DNA from: Hyphomicrobiales bacterium
GTDB taxonomy: Bacteria; Pseudomonadota; Alphaproteobacteria; Rhizobiales; Xanthobacteraceae
Assembly (NCBI GenBank): GCA_009377695.1
Contig: WHTP01000045.1
Coordinates: forward strand, 1-41,046
Direction: 5' to 3'
DNA length: 41,046 nucleotides
Shown here: positions 15,574 through 23,725 of the stretch, in pieces
Numbering within the stretch: the stretch's first letter is position 1
Layout: every line of letters begins with the position of its first letter
Position numbers and translations under genes: made by a program
The notes under the pieces: model-generated
What the model saw: the letters and a program-made list of their open reading frames with translations, nothing else
Databases searched by the model: none
Told to the model about the DNA's origin: nothing

Positions 15574-16287
15574 ATGACCGCCCCTGCCCGCCCTGCTGCG
15601 CCGCGATCCTTCGACCACGTCGACACCTGGGTGTTCGATCTCGACAACACGCTCTACCCGCATCACGTCAATCTCTGGCAGCAGGTGGACGAACGAATCC
15701 GCGACTACATCGCGGACTTCCTCAAGATCGGCCACGAGGAGGCATTCCGACTGCAGAAGGACTACTACAGGCGCTACGGCACCTCGATGCGCGGGCTGAT
15801 GACCGAGCATGGCATGGCGCCTGACGATTTCCTGAAGTTCGTGCACGAGGTCGATCACTCGCCGCTCGAACCGAATCCATCGCTCGGTGATGCGATCGAA
15901 CGGCTTCCCGGCCGCAAGCTCATCCTGACGAATGGTACGCGCAGCCATGCCGATGCGGTGCTGGCGCGGCTGCAGCTCGATCGGCATTTCGAGGACGTGT
16001 TCGACATCGTGGCGGGCGAGCTCGAGCCAAAGCCCTCGCCGGCGGTTTACGACCGCTTCCTGAAGACGCATGGCGTCAAGGCCGAACGGGCCGCCATGTT
16101 CGAGGACCTTGCGCGCAACCTTACCGTGCCATATCGGCTCGGCATGATCACGGTGCTGGTGGTGCCGGAGAACACCCGCGAGGTCTTCCGCGAGGACTGG
16201 GAGCTCGCGGGCCGCGACGAGCCGCACATCGACCACGTCACCGACAACCTGGTCGGATTCCTGGAAACCATTGCCGCGAAACGGTAA
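15574..16287 (+). CDS. HAD-superfamily pyrimidine 5'-nucleotidase-like phosphatase
   Basis: This 237-residue protein belongs to the SDT1/pyrimidine 5'-nucleotidase branch of HAD phosphatases, which hydrolyse nucleoside monophosphates in the cytosol. All four HAD motifs are visible: FDLDNTLYP (Asp nucleophile, motif I), LTNGT (motif II), a conserved Lys in ELEPKPSP (motif III) and FEDLARNL (motif IV, where the acidic pair is E-D). The cap domain lies between motifs I and II. In Hyphomicrobiales this gene usually sits between argB and dapD, which fits this position despite the added genes on both sides. The 15310-15573 gap before it holds no gene I can support. Confidence 0.92.
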   Translation: MTAPARPAAPRSFDHVDTWVFDLDNTLYPHHVNLWQQVDERIRDYIADFLKIGHEEAFRLQKDYYRRYGTSMRGLMTEHGMAPDDFLKFVHEVDHSPLEPNPSLGDAIERLPGRKLILTNGTRSHADAVLARLQLDRHFEDVFDIVAGELEPKPSPAVYDRFLKTHGVKAERAAMFEDLARNLTVPYRLGMITVLVVPENTREVFREDWELAGRDEPHIDHVTDNLVGFLETIAAKR

Positions 16288-16318
16288 GCAATGCCACCGC
16301 GGATGATTCACTCTCGCC

Positions 16319-16466
16319 GTCATCCTGAGGAGCGAGCCATAAGCGCGTTCACGCGCGTCGTCGACACGCTATGGCGAGCCTCGAAGGACGACGGCCCGGA
16401 TGTTGCAAGACCGTGGCCGCGCATCCTTCGAGGCTCGCCGCTACGCAGCTCGCACCTCAGGATGAC
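16319..16466. repeat. Long REP-type repeat (GTCATCCTGAGG family)
   Basis: GTCATCCTGAGGAGCGAG at the left pairs with CTCGCACCTCAGGATGAC at the right. Inner arms GCGAGCCTCGAAGGA and TCCTTCGAGGCTCGC form a second, nested stem. The 148-nt block lies between the nucleotidase and the monooxygenase gene and ends 39 nt before the latter's start codon. It is an extended form of the palindrome at 11311-11363. Confidence 0.85.
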
Positions 16467-16505
16467 GGATCAAAATTGAATGTCGGTGATAGTATAAGAA
16501 GCGTC

Positions 16506-17681
16506 ATGCGGAACCAGCAGAAGCTCTCCGTTGCGATCGTGGGCGCCGGCATCGGCGGCCTCGCCGTTGCCGCGGCGCTGCGGAAACATTTCATCGAGCC
16601 TGTCATCTACGAGCAGGCGGAGGCATTCGCCCGTGTTGGCGCCGGCATCCAGCAGAGTCCCAATGCCGTGAAGGTCCATCGCTGGCTCGGCATCGAGGAG
16701 CGCACGCGCGCGGTCGCGTTCACACCGGCGACCTCGCTCAACCGCGACGCCCTCTCCGGCAAGGTCACCAACGACCATCCGCTCGGCCGCGAGGTCGAGG
16801 CCCGCTACGGCGCGCCCTACCTGACCATGCATCGCGGCGACCTGCATGACGCGCTCGCATCGATCGTGCCGAATGAGAGCATCAGGCTCGGCAAGAAGCT
16901 CACGCAGATCCGTGAGCGCGGCGCGCGGGTCGAGCTCACCTTTGCCGACGGCAGTGAAGCCGAGGCCGAAGCCGTCATCGGCGCCGACGGTGTGCACTCC
17001 TTGATCCGCGACCATGTCACCGGGCCCGAGCAGCCGCGCTTCACCGGCCGGCTCGCTTATCGCACCACGTTTCCAGCGGCGCTGCTGCGCGGCGTTGACA
17101 TCGGCTCATCGCGCACCAAGTGGTGGGGCAAGGACCGCCACATCGTGATCTATTTCGTCACCGCGGACCGCGACGAGGTCTACTTCACCACCAGCCAGCC
17201 GGAAAAGGCCGACTGGATGACAAAAGAATCCTGGTCGATGAAAGGTGATCTCGGCGAGCTGCGTGATGCGTTTGCGATGTTTCATTCCGCCGTGCAGCGC
17301 GTGCTCGCCGCCGCGCCCGAGGTGCACAAATGGGGCATCTATGAACGCGATCCGCTGCCGGTCTGGTCCAAAGGGAAAGTGGTCTTGCTTGGTGACGCTT
17401 GTCATCCGATGACGCCCTACATGGCCTCGGGCGCGGCGATGGCGCTGGAAGACGCCGCCGTACTGGCCCGCGCGATCGATGAATCCGACACACTCGACGG
17501 TGCGTTCCGCCTCTACGAGCAGACGCGCAAGCCGCGCGCGAGCATGGTGCAGACCGGCTCCAGCGCCAACAATTGGATGCGCAACGAAACCAATCCCGAC
17601 TGGCTCTACGGCTACGACGCCTCGCGCGTTCCGTTGCGGTCCTCGCTCGCGGCCGAAGCCTCGACCTACTACGAAGCATGA
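16506..17681 (+). CDS. FAD-dependent aromatic monooxygenase (salicylate hydroxylase/NicC-like)
   Basis: This 391-residue protein is a group A flavin monooxygenase, which uses NAD(P)H and O2 to hydroxylate an aromatic acid. Visible motifs are GAGIGG (residues 13-18, FAD dinucleotide fold), the GADGVHS motif for FAD/NADPH, and LLGDACHPMTPYMASGAAMALEDA, which binds the flavin ribityl. The C-terminal NPDWLYGYDASRVPL resembles the DPDWxYGYDAW stretch of salicylate hydroxylases and 6-hydroxynicotinate 3-monooxygenase. ATG 16506 is chosen because the longer frame upstream reads through the repeat at 16319-16466. Its TGA overlaps the ATG of the next gene (ATGA, 17678-17681), so the two are translationally coupled and probably act in one aromatic-acid degradation step sequence. 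Confidence 0.88.
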   Translation: MRNQQKLSVAIVGAGIGGLAVAAALRKHFIEPVIYEQAEAFARVGAGIQQSPNAVKVHRWLGIEERTRAVAFTPATSLNRDALSGKVTNDHPLGREVEARYGAPYLTMHRGDLHDALASIVPNESIRLGKKLTQIRERGARVELTFADGSEAEAEAVIGADGVHSLIRDHVTGPEQPRFTGRLAYRTTFPAALLRGVDIGSSRTKWWGKDRHIVIYFVTADRDEVYFTTSQPEKADWMTKESWSMKGDLGELRDAFAMFHSAVQRVLAAAPEVHKWGIYERDPLPVWSKGKVVLLGDACHPMTPYMASGAAMALEDAAVLARAIDESDTLDGAFRLYEQTRKPRASMVQTGSSANNWMRNETNPDWLYGYDASRVPLRSSLAAEASTYYEA

Positions 17682-18526
17682 CAACACACATAAACTCCCG
17701 TCCCGCCCTCATTGAAGCCCTCGACAACACCTCGACCCGCCGCACCACCCCGGTGGGCGGCGGCGACCTAGTCTGGCGCATCTGGGGCAGCGGCTCGCCG
17801 CTGCTGCTGCTGCATGGCGGCACCGGAAGCTGGATGCACTGGATGCGCAACATTGAGGATTTGTCACGTGATTACACGCTCTTGGTGCCGGACATTCCGG
17901 GCTCGGGTGAATCCGCGAGCCCACACCTGCCGACCAACGTGGAGAAGGTCGCCGTCGCATTGCTCGCCGGAATCGACGTGATCCTCGGGCCGGAGCGCCG
18001 CTTCGCTGTCGCTGCGTTCTCGATGGGCGGGCTGGTTTCCGGCTATGTGGCGAAGCTCGCGGGCGAGCGCGTCACCACCCTGGTGCTGGTTGGCGCCGTC
18101 GGCACCACGGCCCGGCGCCCGGAGATCGCGCCGATGAAGTCATGGCGGCGGCTGTCGACCGACGAGGCGAAGTGCGAGGCGCATCGCACCAATCTCAGCA
18201 TTCTGATGGTTCACGATCCGAAGGCGATCGACGAGCCCGCACTTTATATGCAGTTCAACAATGCCGAGCGCTCGCGCGTGCGCGGCAAGCACATCAACCC
18301 GACCGGCGATCTCTCGCAGACCCTGCCGGGATTCAAGGGCCGGCTCGCCAGCATCTGGGGCGAGCATGATGCCACTGCCGGTCCCTATCTCTTCGAACGG
18401 CGGGAGAAGCTCGAGCAGTTCAAGCCGGGCGCGACCTTCGACGTCATTTCCGGTGCCGGGCATTGGGTGCAGTACGAAGCCCCCGACGCGTTCAACCGCC
18501 TGCTGCGCGAACGCCTGAAGGATTGA
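17678..18526 (+). CDS. Alpha/beta hydrolase coupled to the monooxygenase
   Basis: This 282-residue protein has the alpha/beta hydrolase fold. The oxyanion-hole loop is LLLLHGGTGSWMHW (about 42-55), the nucleophile elbow AFSMGG places Ser115, and the C-terminal GAGHWVQYEAP places the catalytic His near residue 262; an acid in SIWGEHDATAG is a plausible third member. The start overlaps the monooxygenase stop in ATGA. Enzymes of this type in aromatic degradation clusters cleave C-C or ester bonds of ring-opened or side-chain products, but the substrate is not readable here. A longer TTG-start frame from 17573 is less likely. Confidence 0.87.
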   Translation: MTTHINSRPALIEALDNTSTRRTTPVGGGDLVWRIWGSGSPLLLLHGGTGSWMHWMRNIEDLSRDYTLLVPDIPGSGESASPHLPTNVEKVAVALLAGIDVILGPERRFAVAAFSMGGLVSGYVAKLAGERVTTLVLVGAVGTTARRPEIAPMKSWRRLSTDEAKCEAHRTNLSILMVHDPKAIDEPALYMQFNNAERSRVRGKHINPTGDLSQTLPGFKGRLASIWGEHDATAGPYLFERREKLEQFKPGATFDVISGAGHWVQYEAPDAFNRLLRERLKD

Positions 18527-18540
18527 GCCTCATAGCAAAG

Positions 18541-18560
18541 CTGCGATATTGAAATCGCAG
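18541..18560. terminator. Short hairpin between convergent genes
   Basis: CTGCGAT at 18541-18547 and ATCGCAG at 18554-18560 form a 7-bp stem with a 6-nt loop, 14 nt after the hydrolase stop. No T-run follows, so any termination role is weakly supported. Confidence 0.3.
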
Positions 18561-18623
18561 GACTTGTCCCGGCCATCGGGAACGCACCTGAAAACGACGC
18601 ACGATCCTTGGAACGACACCCAT

Positions 18624-19070
18624 TCAACGCACGATAAGAACCGGAACTTTGCTGTGCGTAACGACTTCGTTCGCCTGGCTCCCCAGGAGCAAGCGGTCGA
18701 TGTTGCGGCGTCCATGGGAAGCCATAACGATCAGATCGGCGCCAACCTCCTCGGCGGTCGCCACGATACCCTCCGCGGGGCGCTTGTCCGCAACATGGAT
18801 CAAGGCGCAGTCAACGTTCTGCGACTTTGCAACCTCGCCAGCATTATCGAGAATGTTTTTCGCAGCCGCGCTCATCACCGCTTCATAGTTGCCGATCGGA
18901 TCCTCCTTACCGCGATCGTAGTCATGAGCCATCTCGAAGGGGGACCATGAATCCGTGACGGTCACCACCGATACGGGCGCTTTGGCCAGTTTCGCCAGCT
19001 TGATACCGTGAGATACGGCCCTGCTTGCCAGCTCGGAGCCGTCAGTCGCGATCAAAATGCGTTTGTACAT
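18624..19070 (-). CDS. Universal stress protein, UspA family
   Basis: This 148-residue single-domain Usp protein opens MYKRILIATDGSELASRAV and carries the ATP-binding-type signature MASHGRRNIDRLLLGSQANEV near the C-terminus, ending in the family-typical SKVPVLIVR. The G-x9-GS part of the nucleotide motif is intact, while the first Gly of the longer G-x2-G motif is Ala (ASHG), a common variant. Such proteins respond to stress or energy limitation and may bind ATP; the exact role is unknown. It is divergent from a Na+-dependent transporter gene across a 293-bp gap in which I see no clear promoter, and convergent with the hydrolase gene. Confidence 0.93.
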   Translation of the reverse strand: MYKRILIATDGSELASRAVSHGIKLAKLAKAPVSVVTVTDSWSPFEMAHDYDRGKEDPIGNYEAVMSAAAKNILDNAGEVAKSQNVDCALIHVADKRPAEGIVATAEEVGADLIVMASHGRRNIDRLLLGSQANEVVTHSKVPVLIVR

Positions 19071-19363
19071 CCTCGCCCTCCAAGGCCGTCTCGGCTCAAA
19101 TGTTATTTTGTGTTCTCATAACCATTCGCCGCCTCTTTGATTTGATCTATGTCATTCGCCTCCCTGAGAAATTCCAGACTGTAGAGGCATTCTACGACGA
19201 AAACTCATCCCGGGGGCCCAATGCAACCGGGGCGCGGTGCGGCCATGTGGCGCCCGTTTAACTATTGCCCTGCACCTGATGCGTTTTCAATGGTGCACGG
19301 CAGCAGGATTGTACGCGTCATTTGAGCTAGACTTGTATTTCGTAGTTCGGAGCCATTTCAAAC

Positions 19364-20710
19364 ATGTTGGACTCGATGGGCCCGCGCGCGCAGTGGCGAA
19401 CTCAAAGCGGATTCATTCTTGCGGCGCTGGGAGCCGCCATCGGCCTTGGGAATATCTGGCGCTTCTCTTACGTCGTTGCCGACAATGGTGGCGCTGCCTT
19501 TCTCGCCGTTTATTTCGGAACCATTGTCCTTGTCGGTCTGCCTTTGTTGTTGGTCGAGCTTGCAATCGGCCGCTTGACGCAGCGTGAGGCCGCGTCGGCC
19601 TTTTGGCAACTAGGTAGAACCGCACCCTGGCGCGGCGCAGGCCTTATCGGGGTTTTGACCTCGTTCGTTATTCTCACTTATTATGGCGTGATTACCGGAT
19701 GGGCGTTGAAATATTTTGCCGCTTTCGCGACCGGTCTTTATCCGCTGCAAGCGGGTACGGCGGATGAATACTTCCGAGCTTTTTCCGCCAGTCCAATCGA
19801 ACCGATACTGTGGCAGATCTGCATTATGAGCGTCACTGTCGGCATTGTGCTGGCGGGGATCGAGGGTGGAATCGAGCGAGCCAACAAGATCCTGATGCCC
19901 GTGCTCGCCGCCCTTGTTATCGCACTGGCAATCCATAGCCTGGCGCTTCCCAATGCCGGCCACGGACTGACCTTTCTGTTCGCGCCGAGTTGGGAAGCCT
20001 TGTTGGAGCCGCGCGTTTATCTTGCCGCGCTCGGCCAAGCATTCTTTTCTTTGGGCTTGGCGATGGGCATATTGGTGACCTACGGCAGCTACTTGCCGAG
20101 GCATCAAAGACTCCCAGCGGCCGGTGCGGTCATCGTGCTGGGGGACACGCTGTTTGCAATGGCGGCAGCGATCATTCTTTTTCCGGCGATCTTCAGCTTT
20201 GGAATGAGCCTGGATCAGGGACCAGGATTGGCCTTTGTCACGCTCCCTGAAATCTTCGCTCGGATGACCGGCGGGCAGTTCGTCGGGATTGCATTCTTCG
20301 GCCTGCTGGTGCTCGCCGCACTTACCTCCTTCGTTGCGCTCCTCGAAGTCCCGGTTGCGTTTGCAATCGAGTGGTGGGGCATGAGCCGCGCCAAAGCCAC
20401 GATTTCGATCGGTGTTACGGCTGTCATTCTCGGCGTGCCGAGTTCACTCGGATTTGGTCCCTGGTCTGGCATCACGCTCGTCGGCATGCCGATCATGGAC
20501 GCCATCGATTTGGTGGCTTCGAATATCCTGTTGCCGCTGAGCGGACTGGCAATCGTGCTGTTTGCCGGCTGGCATTGGCATAAAGCCGATGCATTCGCGG
20601 CGGTTGGATTTACAAGAGGATGGCTGGCCGGGCTATGGTGGGGCTTGGTTCGCTACCTCGCGCCGGCTGCGATCATCATCATCTTTCTGCGGTCGCTCGC
20701 TGTGTTCTGA
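19364..20710 (+). CDS. Sodium-dependent transporter, NSS/SNF family
   Basis: This 448-residue inner-membrane protein belongs to the neurotransmitter:sodium symporter family, which in bacteria mostly moves amino acids with Na+. Helix 1 shows the unwound substrate and Na+ site AAIGLGNIWRFSYVVADNGGAAF, the best family signature. About eleven hydrophobic segments are countable, including ALGQAFFSLGLAMGILVTYGSYL (the helix 6 region with its FFSLG turn) and ALTSFVALLEVPVAF. The eleven-helix bacterial form would fit the length. The substrate cannot be assigned. It is preceded by a divergent stress protein gene and followed 30 nt later by a bipartite CTAG repeat. Confidence 0.92.
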   Translation: MLDSMGPRAQWRTQSGFILAALGAAIGLGNIWRFSYVVADNGGAAFLAVYFGTIVLVGLPLLLVELAIGRLTQREAASAFWQLGRTAPWRGAGLIGVLTSFVILTYYGVITGWALKYFAAFATGLYPLQAGTADEYFRAFSASPIEPILWQICIMSVTVGIVLAGIEGGIERANKILMPVLAALVIALAIHSLALPNAGHGLTFLFAPSWEALLEPRVYLAALGQAFFSLGLAMGILVTYGSYLPRHQRLPAAGAVIVLGDTLFAMAAAIILFPAIFSFGMSLDQGPGLAFVTLPEIFARMTGGQFVGIAFFGLLVLAALTSFVALLEVPVAFAIEWWGMSRAKATISIGVTAVILGVPSSLGFGPWSGITLVGMPIMDAIDLVASNILLPLSGLAIVLFAGWHWHKADAFAAVGFTRGWLAGLWWGLVRYLAPAAIIIIFLRSLAVF

Positions 20711-20740
20711 TCGACAGGCGAGAACAAAGAAAACGACGCG

Positions 20741-20818
20741 CTAGTGTGGCGGTTCAGAAGTCCGCATCATTCTCGCGGCGAGTCCGACATGCGGACTTCT
20801 GAACCAAAGCCACACTAG
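20741..20818 (+). repeat. CTAG palindrome A, locus II
   Basis: A 78-nt palindrome with intact CTAG at both ends. The stem is TTCAGAAGTCCGCAT paired with ATGCGGACTTCTGAA, and the loop contains a small inner hairpin CTCG-CGG-CGAG. It is followed by the 13-nt spacer ATTAAATGAGTTG and palindrome B. Confidence 0.93.
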
Positions 20819-20831
20819 ATTAAATGAGTTG

Positions 20832-20906
20832 CTAGTGTCCTTCGATTCCGAAGTTCGTATAAGCGGCCGCTGCGAAATGGTACGAACTTCGGAATCGGGA
20901 CACTAG
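20832..20906 (+). repeat. CTAG palindrome B, locus II
   Basis: A 75-nt palindrome with intact CTAG ends. The stem is CGATTCCGAAGTTCGTA paired with TACGAACTTCGGAATCG. It ends 2 nt before the stop codon of the convergent HupE gene, so the A-spacer-B unit fills the whole space between two convergent genes and may act as a two-way terminator. Confidence 0.93.
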
Positions 20907-20908
20907 TA

Positions 20909-21523
20909 TCAGGCCCCCGTCGCGTAGCGCTGCAGCAGAATCGCGGCGCCGGCGCCGACCGCGAAGGCACCGATCACGCGCATGGCGAGCAGTTGCAGCG
21001 ATGCCCGTTCGATGAGCATGCGCACACCGGACATGATCGCAAGCGCGATGGCGGTCTGGATCGCCGCGAGCCCGATGAAATAGGCAAGGATCGGCGTACG
21101 CTCAGCGCCGGCGATGGTCTCGCCGAGCGCATAGCCGTTGATCAATCCGGCAGCCACGAACAGCGCGAAGGCGAGATCGCGCCGCAGCGGGTCCTTGCGG
21201 AACACGATCAGTCCGAGCGCGACCACCGACAGTGCGACGAAGATTTCCGCGTTCGGCACCGTCGCCTCGCCGATATGTGCGGCCGCACCGATCACCGTCG
21301 CGATCACGTAACCGGCGGCGAGCAATGCGCCCTTCGGCTGCGCCGCCGCGAGGCATCCGATCGCGACGATGGCCGCCAGATGGTCGAGCCCGATGACCGG
21401 ATGCCCGAGGCCGGAGAGCAGACCGTGCCAGAACGTCGTCGGCATCGCACCGTCCATGGCGTGATGCGCGAACGCCGGATCGGCAGCGAGGAACAGCGTC
21501 AAGGCAAGGATCGTTTTGGCCAT
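20909..21523 (-). CDS. HupE/UreJ-family metal (nickel/cobalt) permease
   Basis: HupE/UreJ proteins are small secondary permeases that bring Ni2+ or Co2+ across the membrane for hydrogenase, urease or B12 enzymes. The 204-residue protein starts at ATG 21521-21523 with a signal-like helix ending AADPAFAHHAMD. It then shows the family motif FWHGLLSGLGHPVIGLDHLAAIVAIG, whose His and Asp residues are the presumed metal ligands. Five or six further helices follow. A longer upstream frame to 21676 is not needed. No urease or hydrogenase gene is nearby; the B12-binding radical SAM enzyme 6 kb away is only a possible user of cobalt. It is divergent from dapD. Confidence 0.88.
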   Translation of the reverse strand: MAKTILALTLFLAADPAFAHHAMDGAMPTTFWHGLLSGLGHPVIGLDHLAAIVAIGCLAAAQPKGALLAAGYVIATVIGAAAHIGEATVPNAEIFVALSVVALGLIVFRKDPLRRDLAFALFVAAGLINGYALGETIAGAERTPILAYFIGLAAIQTAIALAIMSGVRMLIERASLQLLAMRVIGAFAVGAGAAILLQRYATGA

Positions 21524-21636
21524 TTCAAGTCTCCACCAGCCGCATGAAGAGTAGCCAAGTTCGGTCGCCTTGACATCCCCCGCCCTTCCCTCGACAAAAC
21601 GCACTCTCAACCGCCCAAGAACCGATCGAGACACCC

Positions 21637-22467
21637 ATGTCGCACGCTGAGCTTGCCAAGACGATTGACGATGCATTCGAGAAGCGCGACGGCATCGGCC
21701 CGTCCACCAAAGGAGCGGTGCGCGACGCGGTGGAGAGCGCGCTCGACCTGCTCGATCGCGGCGCGGTGCGCGTCGCCGTGAAGGGCGACAACGGCAACTG
21801 GTCGGTCAATCAATGGCTCAAGAAGGCGGTGCTGCTGTCGTTCCGCCTCAACGACATGAGCGTCGTGTCCGGCGGTCCCGGCCAGTCGGTATGGTGGGAC
21901 AAGGTCGCCTCCAAATTCGAAGGCTGGGACGACGCGCGCTTCCGCGAGGCCGGCTTCCGCGCGGTGCCGAACTGCGTGGTGCGGCGCTCGGCCTATGTCG
22001 CACCCGGCGTCGTGCTGATGCCCTCCTTCGTCAATATCGGCGCCTATGTGGATTCCGGCACCATGATCGACACCTGGGCGACCGTCGGCTCCTGCGCCCA
22101 GATCGGCAAGAACTGCCACATCTCGGGCGGTGCCGGCATCGGCGGCGTGCTGGAGCCGCTGCAGGCCGGCCCAGTCATCATCGAGGACAACTGCTTCGTC
22201 GGTGCCCGCTCCGAGGTCGCCGAGGGCGTGGTCATGCGCGAGGGCTCGGTGCTCTCCATGGGCGTCTTCATCGGCGCGTCGACGCGCATCGTCGACCGTG
22301 AGACCGGTGCGATCCATCAAGGCGAGGTACCGCCCTATTCGGTCGTGGTGCCGGGATCGCTGCCCGGCAAGAACGGCGGGCCGAGCCTTTATTGCGCGGT
22401 GATCGTCAAACGCGTCGACGAGAAGACGCGCTCCAAGACATCGATCAATGAGCTGTTGCGGGATTGA
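21637..22467 (+). CDS. dapD: 2,3,4,5-tetrahydropyridine-2,6-dicarboxylate N-succinyltransferase
   Basis: DapD adds succinyl from succinyl-CoA to tetrahydrodipicolinate in the lysine/meso-diaminopimelate pathway. The 276-residue protein has the family N-terminal helices ([17 protein letters not shown]) and then a left-handed beta-helix of hexapeptide repeats: [70 protein letters not shown]. The C-terminal [19 protein letters not shown] is typical. The length agrees with the family. dapE of the same pathway follows after two DUF805 genes, a common arrangement in Hyphomicrobiales. Confidence 0.97.
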   Translation: MSHAELAKTIDDAFEKRDGIGPSTKGAVRDAVESALDLLDRGAVRVAVKGDNGNWSVNQWLKKAVLLSFRLNDMSVVSGGPGQSVWWDKVASKFEGWDDARFREAGFRAVPNCVVRRSAYVAPGVVLMPSFVNIGAYVDSGTMIDTWATVGSCAQIGKNCHISGGAGIGGVLEPLQAGPVIIEDNCFVGARSEVAEGVVMREGSVLSMGVFIGASTRIVDRETGAIHQGEVPPYSVVVPGSLPGKNGGPSLYCAVIVKRVDEKTRSKTSINELLRD

Positions 22468-22481
22468 TGAATGGCTCGTGT

Positions 22482-22603
22482 CCCGGGCCAACGCAGCACG
22501 TAGTGTTGCGTGGCGGACCGGGGACCCCGGTTTCTTATAGGCCAAGAAAACAACCGGGGCCCCGGATCAGCGGGGCACCACTACGTGCTGCACCGCGTCC
22601 GGG
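22482..22603. repeat. Long inverted repeat between dapD and a DUF805 gene
   Basis: CCCGGGCCAACGCAGCACGT near the left end is matched, with mismatches, by ACGTGCTGCACCGCGTCCGGG at the right. Inner arms GACCGGGGACCCCGGTT and AACCGGGGCCCCGG form a GC-rich nested stem around a short AT-rich centre. This cruciform-like block of about 120 nt differs from the CTAG and GTCATCCTGAGG families. It could end dapD transcription. Confidence 0.75.
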
Positions 22604-22660
22604 GCGCGCAAACCGTCGCGTTCTGCTTTCGCGGTGAAAATGGAATTTCGAAAGACGGCG

Positions 22661-23080
22661 ATGAACTGGAGCTACCTGCTCACCAGCACAGAAGGCCGCA
22701 TCAGCCGCAAGCCCTTCTGGATCGCGCTGGCATTCCTGTCGGTGATCGAACTCGCTGCCCATTTAGCACTGGGCGAACGCTGGAGCTCCATCGTCAGCCT
22801 GCTGATCGCCTATCCGGAATTTGCGCTGTTCGCCAAGCGAGGCCATGACCGCAACGTGCCGACCTGGGTCGCCGGTATGTTCATCGTGGGCGCTACCGTC
22901 CTTAATCTGCTGGTGTTGCTCGATCTGTCAGGACCGATGGAAAACCCGAATACGCTGTTCTACGTGCTCGCAATTCCCGTCGGCATCGTGGGCCTCATCC
23001 TGCTCGTCGATTTCGGATTCCGCCGCAGCACTGTCGGTCCCAACCAATACGGTCCCGATCCGCTCGCGGCTTCTCGCTAA
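22661..23080 (+). CDS. DUF805 family membrane protein
   Basis: This 139-residue inner-membrane protein has the DUF805 pattern: an N-terminal MNWSYLLTSTEGRISRKPFW (GRISRKPFW is the family entry motif), four hydrophobic helices, a middle FAKRGHDRNVPTW that corresponds to the family's KRLHDxxxS loop, and the C-terminal signature VGPNQYGPDPL. The function of DUF805 is unknown. ATG 22661 is chosen by family N-terminus; GTG 22634 or ATG 22640 would add nine or seven residues. A second DUF805 gene starts 99 nt after it, and both lie between dapD and dapE. Confidence 0.85.
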   Translation: MNWSYLLTSTEGRISRKPFWIALAFLSVIELAAHLALGERWSSIVSLLIAYPEFALFAKRGHDRNVPTWVAGMFIVGATVLNLLVLLDLSGPMENPNTLFYVLAIPVGIVGLILLVDFGFRRSTVGPNQYGPDPLAASR

Positions 23081-23179
23081 CGAGAATGGATGCCCATACG
23101 GCCTAACTGACATTGTCCCATCTCCTTTACCGCACGCAATCGAGGCAATAGAGTTCCTGCGGAGCTGGGGGAGAATCAC

Positions 23180-23677
23180 ATGTCAAATATCAACTGGGGC
23201 AATCTGCTGTTCAGTTTCGGCGGACGGATCAATCGCGCCAAGTGGTGGCTGACCGTTCTTGTTTCAATCATCATCAGCGTCGTAGCCGCGATCGTGACGG
23301 CCGTAATTCCGTCTGAGGCTTTTGGTACTGTTGTATCGCTCGCTTCCTTCATTCCGCAGTTTTGGATCTCCTTGGCCGCCGGCGTCAAACGACTGCATGA
23401 TCTCAACCGCAGCGGGGCTTGGCTCGTTTTGTTTTATCTCGGGCCCGCTCTCCTCATATCCGTCTTTTTCGCTGTTGTCGGTGTCGACGTCATGGCCGCC
23501 CTGCTGTCGGACAAGTCTCTCGACTCTGCCATCATCGCTCGCGTGGGCACCACCGCAATCCTTGTGGGGGCCCTCATGTTCATCCTGGCCGTCTGGGCAT
23601 TCATCTGGTTCGGCTGTCTGCGCGGCACCGTCGGTCCTAACCAGTACGGTCCGGACCCGCTCGAACGCCAAATCTGA
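23180..23677 (+). CDS. DUF805 family membrane protein
   Basis: This 165-residue inner-membrane protein is a paralogue of the preceding gene. It opens MSNINWGNLLFSFGGRINRAKWW, has the loop AGVKRLHDLNRSGAWLV typical of DUF805, four membrane helices and the C-terminal GTVGPNQYGPDPLE. GGGGGAGA lies just upstream of ATG 23180, a strong ribosome binding site. The family has no established function. Pairs of DUF805 genes between dapD and dapE are seen in relatives, but no link to lysine synthesis is known. Confidence 0.9.
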   Translation: MSNINWGNLLFSFGGRINRAKWWLTVLVSIIISVVAAIVTAVIPSEAFGTVVSLASFIPQFWISLAAGVKRLHDLNRSGAWLVLFYLGPALLISVFFAVVGVDVMAALLSDKSLDSAIIARVGTTAILVGALMFILAVWAFIWFGCLRGTVGPNQYGPDPLERQI

Positions 23678-23725
23678 GAGACGCCACGCGTTGACGGGCG
23701 TGCGTTGTCCCCTTAAAGGCGGGCT

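Noticed and set aside
19071-19363. FNR/FixK-type box TTGATTTGATCTA between usp and the transporter
   Set aside because: Only the left half-site fits TTGAT-N4-ATCAA. The right half does not match, so the site is not supported.
21524-21636. Cobalamin or nickel riboswitch before hupE
   Set aside because: The gap to dapD is only 113 bp and no B12-box-like conserved string is visible.
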